A stretch of 64,000 nucleotides of DNA from Gordonia sediminis (GTDB lineage: Bacteria > Actinomycetota > Actinomycetes > Mycobacteriales > Mycobacteriaceae), in NCBI GenBank assembly GCA_004193205.1, contig RZUM01000006.1, forward strand, positions 186,001 to 250,000, read 5' to 3'. The notes under the pieces were generated by a model. That model was not told where the DNA came from. It saw only the letters and a list, made by a program, of their open reading frames with translations, and did not search any database. The position numbers were made by a program, and so were the translations under genes. Positions 53,237 through 60,951 of this stretch are shown piece after piece (positions within the stretch are counted from its first letter, which is position 1; every line of letters starts with the position of its first letter).

Positions 53237-53734
53237 ATGAAAGGATCACGCCTCATGAGCCTGACCACCGATTGGACTGAACTACACCGTACGACGATCG
53301 CCGAGGAGGAAGCGCTGTCCTTCGAGTCGTTCGGTTACTCCGACGCGTGGCGGTTGGGCTCGACGTTGGTGGAGCTCGGCACCAGCCGCGGCCTGCCGAT
53401 CGCAATCTCGATCCGGCTGGGTCAACAACAGGTGTTCCACGCCGCTCTGATCGGCTCGGCGGCGACCAACGATGACTGGCTGCGCCGGAAGATCGCCACG
53501 GTGCTGCGCCACAACACCAGCTCCTACGCTCAGGGACTGCTCCAACGGTCCACCGCCACCGACTATTTCCTCGCGGGTGGCTACGACCGGGCGACTTCGG
53601 CGCTTGCTGGAGGTGCGGTCCCGATCCGGCTGGGCGACATGGTAATCGGAGCAGTCGCAGTGTCGGGTCTGGCCGAGGAAGATGATCACGCGCTGGTGAT
53701 CGAAGCGCTCCGCGCGGTACGCCAAGCACGGTGA
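53237..53734 (+). CDS. UPF0303/GlcG-HbpS-like protein
   Basis: The protein has 165 aa. The pattern FGYSDAWRLGSTLVELGTSRGLPIAISIRLGQQQVFHAALIGSAATNDDWLRRKIATVLRH matches the UPF0303 branch of the GlcG/HbpS heme-degrading-like fold, and [24 protein letters not shown] is its GGxP..xGxxxGAIGVSG motif. GGAGG 5 bp before the ATG at 53237 fixes the start; ATGs at 53225 and 53255 are alternatives. The fold binds small acids or heme; its role here is unknown. It is the only plus-strand gene between 43 kb and the right edge. Confidence 0.8.
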   Translation: MKGSRLMSLTTDWTELHRTTIAEEEALSFESFGYSDAWRLGSTLVELGTSRGLPIAISIRLGQQQVFHAALIGSAATNDDWLRRKIATVLRHNTSSYAQGLLQRSTATDYFLAGGYDRATSALAGGAVPIRLGDMVIGAVAVSGLAEEDDHALVIEALRAVRQAR

Positions 53735-53790
53735 CCGCAGGGTGCCGCGGCAGGCCGGATCGGTCCGGCCTGCCGCGCCCGATCATTGAG

Positions 53791-54012
53791 TCAACGGTCG
53801 TGTAACCACAGACGCTTCCGGCAGACCGCATGCATTCGGTCGACCGTCGCGGTCGATAGTCCAGGCGGCGTCGATGATTCCAGCTCGCTCTTGACGAGCC
53901 GGAAGAACATCGACGCGTCGACTCCGAATCGGGTCTGGATCAGATGGCTGGGTCCACCGCCATAGCGGTACCAGGTGTGGAGGTGATCAATCCACGCGTC
54001 AGTCGGTTGCAT
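53791..54012 (-). CDS. Small HTH-like protein (DUF3263-like), paralogue of the one at 60.7 kb
   Basis: The protein has 73 aa. HLHTWYRYGGGPSHLIQTRFGVDASMFFRLVKSEL looks like a one-HTH DUF3263-type unit (WWxxGG.. I..xFG.s.xxFxxxL). It lies 9 bp after the ThuA-like gene on the same strand. A second gene with the same core (LPWGGPPEEDIFVAFGLPRSDFYRRLWRYV) closes the OYE operon. Whether it binds DNA is unproven. Confidence 0.6.
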   Translation of the reverse strand: MQPTDAWIDHLHTWYRYGGGPSHLIQTRFGVDASMFFRLVKSELESSTPPGLSTATVDRMHAVCRKRLWLHDR

Positions 54013-54021
54013 GCTTCACCG

Positions 54022-54690
54022 CTAATCCGTCCGCGGCCGGGCGGCCCACGCCAGACCTTGCTTGGTCAGTCGTCGCACGTCCTCGCCGGCCAGGTCGCTG
54101 GGCACGTGTCCGATCGAGTGGTAGAACACTCGGCCCGCCCCCCAGGTGCGCACCCAGGAAACCGGGCTGGTCAAACCGTCGAGCCACGGGAAATGCTCAC
54201 CGTCGAAAGTGGTTTCGGCCAGCACCCGGTTGTTGGGGTCGACGCTCATATAGTACTGCTCGGATGCGACCGAGAAGTCTTCAACGCCCTGTGAGACCTC
54301 GTGGTCGCGGTCAGTGATCCGCACCCGGTACGGATGCGGGTATCCCTCGCCGCCAGGGTGCGCCAAGAAGTCGCCACCGAGCATGAGGTGGTATCGCAGG
54401 CTGGAGCGGAACGCCGCGGCGGCGCCGTGCCAAGCGGCCACCCCCGTCCCGCTTTCGACTGCTTCGAGCAGACGGTCTTCCTGGGCATCGGAGAGATCTT
54501 CTGTGGTCAATGCGTTGTTCCAGCCGAGGATGATCAGGTCGTAGCCGGTGAGATCACGGTCAAGGCTGAAGATGTCCTGGGTCTCTTCGAGGTCGAATCC
54601 GAGTTCGGAGACCAGGTCTCGGGTCCAGTCGGCGATGGCGTAGGGGTGGTGGCCCGGCCATCCGCCGTACAGGTAGAGCGCTTTCGTCAT
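54022..54690 (-). CDS. ThuA-like domain protein
   Basis: The protein has 222 aa and a glutamine-amidotransferase-like fold: LYLYGGWPGHHPYAIADWTRDLVSELGF, YDLIILGWNNALTTEDLSDAQEDRLLEAVESGTGVAAWHGAAAAF, and C-terminal SWVRTWGAGRVFYHSIGHVPSDLAGEDVRRLTKQGLAWAAR. These are conserved ThuA patches. ThuA proteins accompany carbohydrate oxidation genes; the activity is not established. ATG overlaps the end of the aspartase/fumarase gene by 4 bp. Confidence 0.88.
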   Translation of the reverse strand: MTKALYLYGGWPGHHPYAIADWTRDLVSELGFDLEETQDIFSLDRDLTGYDLIILGWNNALTTEDLSDAQEDRLLEAVESGTGVAAWHGAAAAFRSSLRYHLMLGGDFLAHPGGEGYPHPYRVRITDRDHEVSQGVEDFSVASEQYYMSVDPNNRVLAETTFDGEHFPWLDGLTSPVSWVRTWGAGRVFYHSIGHVPSDLAGEDVRRLTKQGLAWAARPRTD

Positions 54691-56159
54691 GATTTGTTCT
54701 CCAATTCCTGGGTGCTGCTGGTGATATCGATCAGATCCCGGGGGGTGATGAGGGCTTCCGGACGAAGCATCTCTGCGACGTCACCTCTGGTGAGTAGACC
54801 TTCCGACACCACCAGGTCCAGGATCGAGGAGCCGCTGGCGAGTGCCTGTTTTGCGATGCGCGCAGACGCCGCGTATCCGATGTACGGGTTGAGCGCGGTG
54901 ATCACGCCGATCGAATTGGCGACCGAGTCACGAAGTGTCTCCTCGTTGGCGGTGATGCCGACGACACAGCGGTCGACGAGGGTGCGACACACGTTGTCAA
55001 GGTGGTCGATCGAGGTGAACAGACTGTGCGCGATGATCGGTTCGAATGCGTTGAGCTGAAGTTGCCCGCCCTCGGCTGCCAGGCTGATTGTGACGTCGTT
55101 ACCCACGACCTCGAAAGCCACTTGATTCACCGCTTCGGGGATCACCGGGTTGACCTTGCCGGGCATGATGCTCGATCCGGCCTGCACCGCAGGCAGATTG
55201 ATCTCGTTCAGGCCGGCTCGTGGACCGGACGACAGCAACCGCAGGTCGTTGCAGATCTTCGACAGCTTGAGCGCGGTCCGTTTGAGCACACCGGATAGCT
55301 GAACGAAAGCGCCGACGTCCTGGGTGGCCTCGACGAGGTCGGTCGCGGTGCTCAGCTCGAGACCGGTGAGCGCGCGCAGGCGCTGACACACGAGTCCGGC
55401 GTAGCGCGGATGGGTGTTGAGTCCGGTGCCTATGGCGGTTCCGCCGAGGTTGATCTCGGAAACCAGCTGGGCCGCCTCGAGCAGCCGGTCGGCGTCCTCA
55501 CGGACCATCACGGCGTAGGTGCCGAACTCTTGGCCGAGGGTCATCGGCACCGCATCCTGCAGCTGGGTACGACCCATCTTCAGGATGTCCCGGAACTCCT
55601 CGGCCTTTAGCGCGAACCCATCGGCGACATCGAGCAGTGTGGTGTGCAGTCTGGTCAGATAGACCTGCAGGGCGATCTTGATCGCGGTCGGATACACATC
55701 GTTGGTGCTCTGACCCAGGTTCACATGCTCGAGCGGGTGCAGTTCGGTGTAGTCGCCCCTCTGGAAACCCAACAGTTCGAGAGCTCGGTTGGCGACGACC
55801 TCGTTGGCGTTCATGTTCGACGAGGTTCCCGCACCGCCTTGGATCACGTCGACGGCGAAGTGTTCGTGCCACCGGCCGGCGCGGATCTCGCTGCACGCTT
55901 CGGAGATTGCCTGTGCGCGTCGATCGTCGAGCAGGCCGAGTTCGCAGTTGCTCTCCGCCGCAGACTGTTTGACGACGGCTAGAGCATTGACGAACTCTGG
56001 GTAGGCGGACAGTGGGATACCCGTGATCGGGAAGTTCTCCAGCGCCCGCGCGGTTTGGATGCCGTAGTACCGGTCGATCGGCACCTCCCGGCTGCCGAGG
56101 CCGTCGACCTCGGTGCGTGATCCGGCGCGGGGCGCGTCGAAAGTATTGTGCTCGGACAC
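54687..56159 (-). CDS. Aspartase/fumarase family lyase
   Basis: The protein has 490 aa. Signature GSSIMPGKVNPV with the flexible catalytic Ser, plus QGGAGTSSNMNANEVVANRA and GRTQLQDAVPMTLGQEF. The N-terminal SREVPIDRYYGIQTARALENFPITG is the aspartase-type start of class II lyases. It eliminates ammonia from aspartate or a related amino acid, or water from malate; GQ-rich N-terminal features favour aspartase. GTG at 56159 follows GAGGAG and shares one base with the VOC stop. In context it could release ammonia from an intermediate. Confidence 0.9.
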   Translation of the reverse strand: MSEHNTFDAPRAGSRTEVDGLGSREVPIDRYYGIQTARALENFPITGIPLSAYPEFVNALAVVKQSAAESNCELGLLDDRRAQAISEACSEIRAGRWHEHFAVDVIQGGAGTSSNMNANEVVANRALELLGFQRGDYTELHPLEHVNLGQSTNDVYPTAIKIALQVYLTRLHTTLLDVADGFALKAEEFRDILKMGRTQLQDAVPMTLGQEFGTYAVMVREDADRLLEAAQLVSEINLGGTAIGTGLNTHPRYAGLVCQRLRALTGLELSTATDLVEATQDVGAFVQLSGVLKRTALKLSKICNDLRLLSSGPRAGLNEINLPAVQAGSSIMPGKVNPVIPEAVNQVAFEVVGNDVTISLAAEGGQLQLNAFEPIIAHSLFTSIDHLDNVCRTLVDRCVVGITANEETLRDSVANSIGVITALNPYIGYAASARIAKQALASGSSILDLVVSEGLLTRGDVAEMLRPEALITPRDLIDITSSTQELENKS

Positions 56160-56716
56160 TAGCGCCACTCCTCGCTCGGAGGTGCCATCCGCGCACCCGG
56201 GAGCCCTTCGTAGAAGCCGGTACCGACGCTGGTGGTCAACTCCAGCTGCAGTCCCCACGGCGTGCTGAAGTAGAACCATCGCTGTCCGGCTACGGGTGCA
56301 TCGGCGGCGACCCCGTTGGGTCCCTCCTGCAGGGTGACGCCGGGGATCGTGGCGAGGTAGGCGTGCGCGGCATCGACGTCGTCGACGTAGAACGCCAGGT
56401 GCGCTCCGCCGACGTCGCTGTTGCGCGGCGGGGTGACGGCCTGTCCGTCGACCTCGTATTCGAACAGTTCGAGATTCAGGTGCTTGCCGAGGCGCAGCAT
56501 CGCGATGGAACACCGAGCCGACGCCGCCACATTGAGTCGGCGCGTCATACCATCGGACTCGGAGTCGAAGAAGGGGCCGTCCCGGTAGGCCAGCTCGGCA
56601 CCGAAGTGGTCGACGAAGAACTGGACCGCACTCTCGAGATCAGGCACCGTGAAGGCGACATGATCCACCGCCCGCAACGTCGGTATCTTTGGTGTCACAC
56701 TAATGCTCGTGCTCAC
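56159..56716 (-). CDS. VOC superfamily protein (glyoxalase/epimerase-like)
   Basis: The protein has 185 aa from the GTG at 56716. It has paired VOC modules: DHVAFTVPDLESAVQFFVDHFGAELAYRDG, then GAHLAFYVDDVDAAHAYLATIPGVTLQEGPNGV and WFYFSTPWGLQLELTT. Metal ligands His (DHVAF), Glu (LELFEYE), His (GAHLAF) and Glu (QLELTT) are present. The arrangement resembles methylmalonyl-CoA epimerase and glyoxalase-like isomerases. The substrate is unknown. The longer frame upstream to 56800 lacks a ribosome site. Confidence 0.85.
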   Translation of the reverse strand: MSTSISVTPKIPTLRAVDHVAFTVPDLESAVQFFVDHFGAELAYRDGPFFDSESDGMTRRLNVAASARCSIAMLRLGKHLNLELFEYEVDGQAVTPPRNSDVGGAHLAFYVDDVDAAHAYLATIPGVTLQEGPNGVAADAPVAGQRWFYFSTPWGLQLELTTSVGTGFYEGLPGARMAPPSEEWR

Positions 56717-56899
56717 ACGTTCCTCTTCCTCGTGCAGTTCGATCACCGCCACCGACCGCCCGGCGGCGTCGTTGGCGACGAGCGGCGGTAGCGACCACAT
56801 CGGTAGCGGCGCGTCATCTCTGTGGCCGGCATAGGCAACTCTAGTGAAAAGTGCCGACGGGACCGATGCCCATTACGTGCAACAATCGATGCATTCGCT

Positions 56900-57808
56900 T
56901 CACGCCTTGACCGTCTCCGGGGCTTGGGCCTCAGCGGCCGACGAACTCACAGTCGGCTCGCGCACAGGTCGCGGACGCACCGTGCTGAGCGCACACACCC
57001 CGCAAATCGTTGCGACGCACAGCCATTGGAAGACGGTGAGGGATTCCCCGAGAACGAGCGCCCCGGCCACACCTGAGATGGCAGGGTAGAGCGCCATGAG
57101 GGTGCCATAGGCGCCTGCGGTGAGACGGCGAAGGGCGTACAGCTCCAGGATCGGTGGGAACACCGATGCGAACACCGCTGCCCCCACTCCGACCGCAAGA
57201 ACATGCCACCGAAAGAGTTCACTGCCTCCCGTGACTGCGCCGAGTGGTACGCAGATCAACGCCGAGACGGCCATCCCCACGGCGGGTACCTGGTTCCCCG
57301 GCACCGAGTCCCGCAGATGCGCGTTGATCCGGATGGCGATCGCCCAGAGTGCGGCTGCGGTGAATGCCAAGAGGATTCCGATCAGGTCTCTGTGGCCACC
57401 GAGGCCGGTGAGGCCGGCGACGGCCAGCGCCGCGAGTATCGCGAGCGGGGCGTCACGCAGGTGTCTTGATCCCAGCAGTGCCACCGTCAGTGGCCCCAGG
57501 AACTCGATGGTCACCGCGATACCCAGGCCGACTCGATCGACGGCGGAGTACAGGGCGATGCTCATGAAGGCCATCACGACGCCCAGGGCGAGGCATAGCA
57601 ACAGATCGGCCCCGCGGAAGTCGCGCAGGCGAGGCCTGCCGAGCAGCAGCAGCACCGGTGCCGCGATCGCCATCCGCAGTCCGACGACCGCGAGCGCGCC
57701 GACGATCGGGAACAGGGTGGCACCGAAGGCAGCCCCGAACTGAAACGATGCCCCGCTCAGGATCACCGCGCCGAGCGCGCCGGCACCGGTGTGCGAAGGG
57801 GATTTCAC
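56900..57808 (-). CDS. EamA/RhtA-type DMT exporter
   Basis: The protein has 302 aa and 10 predicted helices in two EamA repeats (PIVGALAVVGLRMAIAAPVLLLLGRP and later AAAVFASVFPPILELYALRRLTAGAYGTLMALYPAISGVAGALVLGESLT). The closing YPAIAAxxGxxxLGExLT-type motif is that of amino-acid or metabolite exporters such as RhtA. It starts at a GTG without a strong ribosome site. A hairpin separates it from the HisD-family gene, so it may be transcribed apart. Confidence 0.88.
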   Translation of the reverse strand: MKSPSHTGAGALGAVILSGASFQFGAAFGATLFPIVGALAVVGLRMAIAAPVLLLLGRPRLRDFRGADLLLCLALGVVMAFMSIALYSAVDRVGLGIAVTIEFLGPLTVALLGSRHLRDAPLAILAALAVAGLTGLGGHRDLIGILLAFTAAALWAIAIRINAHLRDSVPGNQVPAVGMAVSALICVPLGAVTGGSELFRWHVLAVGVGAAVFASVFPPILELYALRRLTAGAYGTLMALYPAISGVAGALVLGESLTVFQWLCVATICGVCALSTVRPRPVREPTVSSSAAEAQAPETVKA

Positions 57809-57835
57809 GCGAATGCCTGTCGGGTCTATGTGAGT

Positions 57836-57869
57836 CGGCGACCTGCGGGGAAGACACCGCAGGTCGCCG
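57836..57869 (-). terminator. Hairpin between the HisD-family and EamA genes
   Basis: A perfect 13-bp stem, CGGCGACCTGCGG (57836-57848) with CCGCAGGTCGCCG (57857-57869), has an 8-base loop. It lies 51 bp after the HisD-family stop on the minus strand. Confidence 0.75.
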
Positions 57870-57920
57870 TCGTTGATCAGACGTGACGGAAGCACGCCTG
57901 GTGTGCCACTGTCGTCGGAG

Positions 57921-59261
57921 CTATTCGCTGGCGACGGCCGCCTCAGCGGTGAAAGAGTGGTCGGTCCACGCGAGTTGGTCGTGGCCGAACTTCGCCGCAC
58001 GGGCATCTGCCGAGCGAGCGTGACCCTCGAAGTTCTCCAGCCGCGCGGCGCGTCCACAGATGCGACCCAGCTCGGCACTCGACTCGGCCTCGACGATCTC
58101 CTGGTAAGTGACCGTCTTGAGATACTTGCCCACCCACAACCCGCCGGTGTAACGGGCCGCCTTGAGCGTGGGGAGCACATGGTTGGTGCCGATGGCCTTG
58201 TCCCCGAACGAGACACAGGTCTTCTCACCCAGGAACAGTGCGCCATAGTCGTGCATCTCGGCGAGGGCGCGGCGCGGCTCTTCGGTCAGGATCTGCACGT
58301 GCTCGCTGGCGAACTCGTCGGCGAGGGCGAATGCTTCCTCGAGGGTGTCGACGAGGTGGACCTCGCCATGATCCCGCCACGACACCGAAGCGATCGCGCT
58401 CGTCGGCAGGTTCTCGAGCTGACGCTCGACCTCGGCGATGGTTTCCCTGCCGACTCGCTCAGAGGTGGTGATGAGAACGACCGGCGAATCCGGACCATGC
58501 TCCGCCTGGCTGAGGAGGTCGGCGGCGACGATGAACGGATCCGCGCTTGCGTCAGCGACGATCAGAACCTCGGTCGGGCCGGCGAACAGGTCGATGCCGA
58601 CCTCACCGAAGAGTTGACGCTTGGCCTCGGCGACATAGGCGTTACCCGGACCGGTCAGCAGATTGACCGGGTCGATCGTCTCGGTGCCCAGTGCAAGCGC
58701 GCCGATCGCCTGCACCCCACCCAGCACATAGACCTCGTCGGCGCCGGCCAGATACATGGCGGCGACGCTGATCTGCGGCGGCTCCCCCTGGTTCGGGGGC
58801 GTCGTCGCGGCGACCCGCTCGACGCCGGCAACCTTGGCGGTGACCACGGTCATGTGCGCTGAAGCCGTCAGTGGGTACCGCCCGCCCGGCACGTAGGCTC
58901 CCGACGCCGACACGGGGACGTGCTTGTGGCCGAGCAGCACACCCGGCAGGGTTTCGACCTCGACGTCACGCATCGAGTCACGCTGCGCCTGCGCGAAGTT
59001 GCGGACCTGCTTCTGAACGAAGGTCAGGTCGTCGATCACCGTTGTCGGCAGCGACGAGACAATGGACCGGATCTGATCGGGGCCGAGACGGAACGATGTG
59101 GGTGACCACTTGTCGAACTGCTCGGAGTAGCGACGGACAGCGTCGTCGCCATTGGCTCGAATGTCTTCGAGAACGCGACCGACGGTCTCTACCACCTGCG
59201 GATTGCTCTTGTTGGGCGTTCCGGCGTCGGCAGTGTTCGGCGCTTTCAGAATGACCGACAC
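57921..59261 (-). CDS. Histidinol dehydrogenase-family enzyme, probably catabolic
   Basis: Zn- and NAD-dependent four-electron dehydrogenase fold of 446 aa. Family motifs are SGAYVPGGRYPLTASAHMTVVTAKVAGV, LTGPGNAYVAEAKRQLFGEVGIDLFAGPTEVLIVAD, the Zn-site SQAEHGPDSPVVL, and SEHVQIL. It oxidises an alcohol to a carboxylate through an aldehyde. Location beside an MFS and an exporter, not among his genes, suggests a repurposed member such as the sulfopropanediol dehydrogenase HpsN. The GTG at 59261 follows GAGGAGA. The exact substrate is unknown. Confidence 0.85.
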   Translation of the reverse strand: MSVILKAPNTADAGTPNKSNPQVVETVGRVLEDIRANGDDAVRRYSEQFDKWSPTSFRLGPDQIRSIVSSLPTTVIDDLTFVQKQVRNFAQAQRDSMRDVEVETLPGVLLGHKHVPVSASGAYVPGGRYPLTASAHMTVVTAKVAGVERVAATTPPNQGEPPQISVAAMYLAGADEVYVLGGVQAIGALALGTETIDPVNLLTGPGNAYVAEAKRQLFGEVGIDLFAGPTEVLIVADASADPFIVAADLLSQAEHGPDSPVVLITTSERVGRETIAEVERQLENLPTSAIASVSWRDHGEVHLVDTLEEAFALADEFASEHVQILTEEPRRALAEMHDYGALFLGEKTCVSFGDKAIGTNHVLPTLKAARYTGGLWVGKYLKTVTYQEIVEAESSAELGRICGRAARLENFEGHARSADARAAKFGHDQLAWTDHSFTAEAAVASE

Positions 59262-59388
59262 GATTCTCTCCTCAGGTAGGGCTGTATCAATTGGTGCTCT
59301 GCGGTGTGCGGTGTCCGCCCCGGAGCTATCTTCGAGTTTCGGGTGCGCCAGTCCCGACGGCGAGACACAAGGTGTGCAGCAATTCGGG

Positions 59389-60600
59389 CTACGGTTGCAC
59401 GGTTTCACGTTGTGTGATGGGACGCTCCCGGCGGACCTGTTCGGCACCGAACCCAGAGAAGACCACGGCGACCAGGGGGATGACCATCGCACCGTGCAGT
59501 GACAGCAGGTCGGAGACCCACCCGATCACGGCCGGGCCGGCGAGTAGCGCCAGGTAGCCCAGACCGACCACGCGGGAGAAGTCGGTCCCCGTCGCACCGG
59601 CGAGATTGCCCGCGGCCGAGATGACCGCGGGCACACAGCCCGACAGTCCCAGCCCACTGACCACCCACCCGGTCATGGTGAGTGGCAATGTCGGCGAGAT
59701 AACAACCAGAAGCAAGCCGATTGCGGCGGTTGCGCATCCGGCGCGCACGACGGTCACCGGTCCCCATCGGGCCGTCGCCGAGTCGGCGAGCAGCCTGCCG
59801 ATAGTCATCGCGCAGACGAAGCTCGCAAGTGCCAAGGCACCGAGAGCCGGAGAGGCCCCCAGGTGTTGTTGGGCGTGCAGACTGCTCCAGTCCATCGCGG
59901 ACCCCTCACAGAGGTACAGAAGGAAAGCAAGCAATCCCAACACGATGATCCGCCGTCGAGGCGGTCGAGTGCTGCGAGGCGGCGGGGTCGCCTCGTTGGG
60001 CAGAGCCGCCTCGGTGGGGTGATCCGTGTCGTCGCGGTTGCTCAGCAGATCGGGCAGGGTCCACGCGAGCACGAGTAGCAGTACCATGGCGACGATCATC
60101 GATGTCGCAATCATGCCCAGCCCGCGGGAGAGCATGAATGCACCGGCAACCGAACCGATCACGCTGCCCACCGAGAACACCGCATGGAACGACGACATGA
60201 TCGGCCGACCGTAGGCTCGTTCGACCACCACGGCGCGCGCATTCATGGCCACGTCGAGGATCCCCATCGCGGTCCCGAAGACGACGAGGGTGACCGCAAG
60301 CGTCCACGGGGTCGTCGAGAGCAACGGCCCGGCCAGGGTCACGGGCATCGTGATCCCGCCGGCCACAGCGGTTTTCCCGGCACCGAACCGCGTGATAAGC
60401 ACACCACCGAGCTGCATGCCCAGCAACGCCCCTACGCCCAGGACAAGCAGAAACGTACCCAGGACGGCCGCCGACACCCCGGTGCGCTGCTGGACGCTCG
60501 GGATGTGGACCGCCCAGGTGGCGACGACGGTGCCGAAGATCACGAACAGCAGGTAGACGACGATCCGCGACCGGACGAGGGCCGCATCGACGCTGATCAT
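59389..60600 (-). CDS. MFS transporter
   Basis: The protein has 403 aa and 12 helices with a central loop rich in Pro/Arg (PPPRSTRPPRRR). MPVTLAGPLLSTTPWTLAVTLVVFGTAMGILDVAMNARAVVVERAYGRPIMSSFHAVFSVGSVIGSVAG is characteristic of the YbjJ-like MFS group (N-A-x-ERxxGRPIMssFHxxFSxG). Transport direction and substrate are unknown. Upstream of the HisD-family gene on the same strand. Confidence 0.9.
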   Translation of the reverse strand: MISVDAALVRSRIVVYLLFVIFGTVVATWAVHIPSVQQRTGVSAAVLGTFLLVLGVGALLGMQLGGVLITRFGAGKTAVAGGITMPVTLAGPLLSTTPWTLAVTLVVFGTAMGILDVAMNARAVVVERAYGRPIMSSFHAVFSVGSVIGSVAGAFMLSRGLGMIATSMIVAMVLLLVLAWTLPDLLSNRDDTDHPTEAALPNEATPPPRSTRPPRRRIIVLGLLAFLLYLCEGSAMDWSSLHAQQHLGASPALGALALASFVCAMTIGRLLADSATARWGPVTVVRAGCATAAIGLLLVVISPTLPLTMTGWVVSGLGLSGCVPAVISAAGNLAGATGTDFSRVVGLGYLALLAGPAVIGWVSDLLSLHGAMVIPLVAVVFSGFGAEQVRRERPITQRETVQP

Positions 60601-60669
60601 CGCTGACGACCAACCCGTGCCGACCCGACCGGCGTGGACAGCTGCCGGATTTCGTGAGAGCAGTCACGG

Positions 60670-60951
60670 TCAGCCAAGCGGCACATCCCTTTTCGTCAAA
60701 GAGTCCTGACACAGTTGACGGACCGCGGCCGCATCAGTGTGCGAACGACCTGCTCCCAGATCGACATACCGCCAGAGTCGACGATAGAAGTCGGATCTGG
60801 GCAGACCGAACGCGACGAAGATGTCTTCTTCTGGCGGGCCACCCCACGGCAACCACTTCACGCTCACTGCCATCATCATGTCCTCGACAAGCGAAGACCG
60901 GTGGTGACCGCCGCGCTCGACCATACCGGAATCGATAGCACCGCAGGTCAT
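60670..60951 (-). CDS. Small HTH-like protein, paralogue of the one at 53.8 kb
   Basis: The protein has 93 aa. ATG at 60951 overlaps the OYE gene stop (ATGA); downstream in-frame ATGs (MMMAVSVKW) could also serve. The core KWLPWGGPPEEDIFVAFGLPRSDFYRRLWRYV resembles the 73-aa protein at 53.8 kb and DUF3263-type sequences. Translational coupling to an oxidoreductase gene suggests a local function; the role is unknown. Confidence 0.6.
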   Translation of the reverse strand: MTCGAIDSGMVERGGHHRSSLVEDMMMAVSVKWLPWGGPPEEDIFVAFGLPRSDFYRRLWRYVDLGAGRSHTDAAAVRQLCQDSLTKRDVPLG

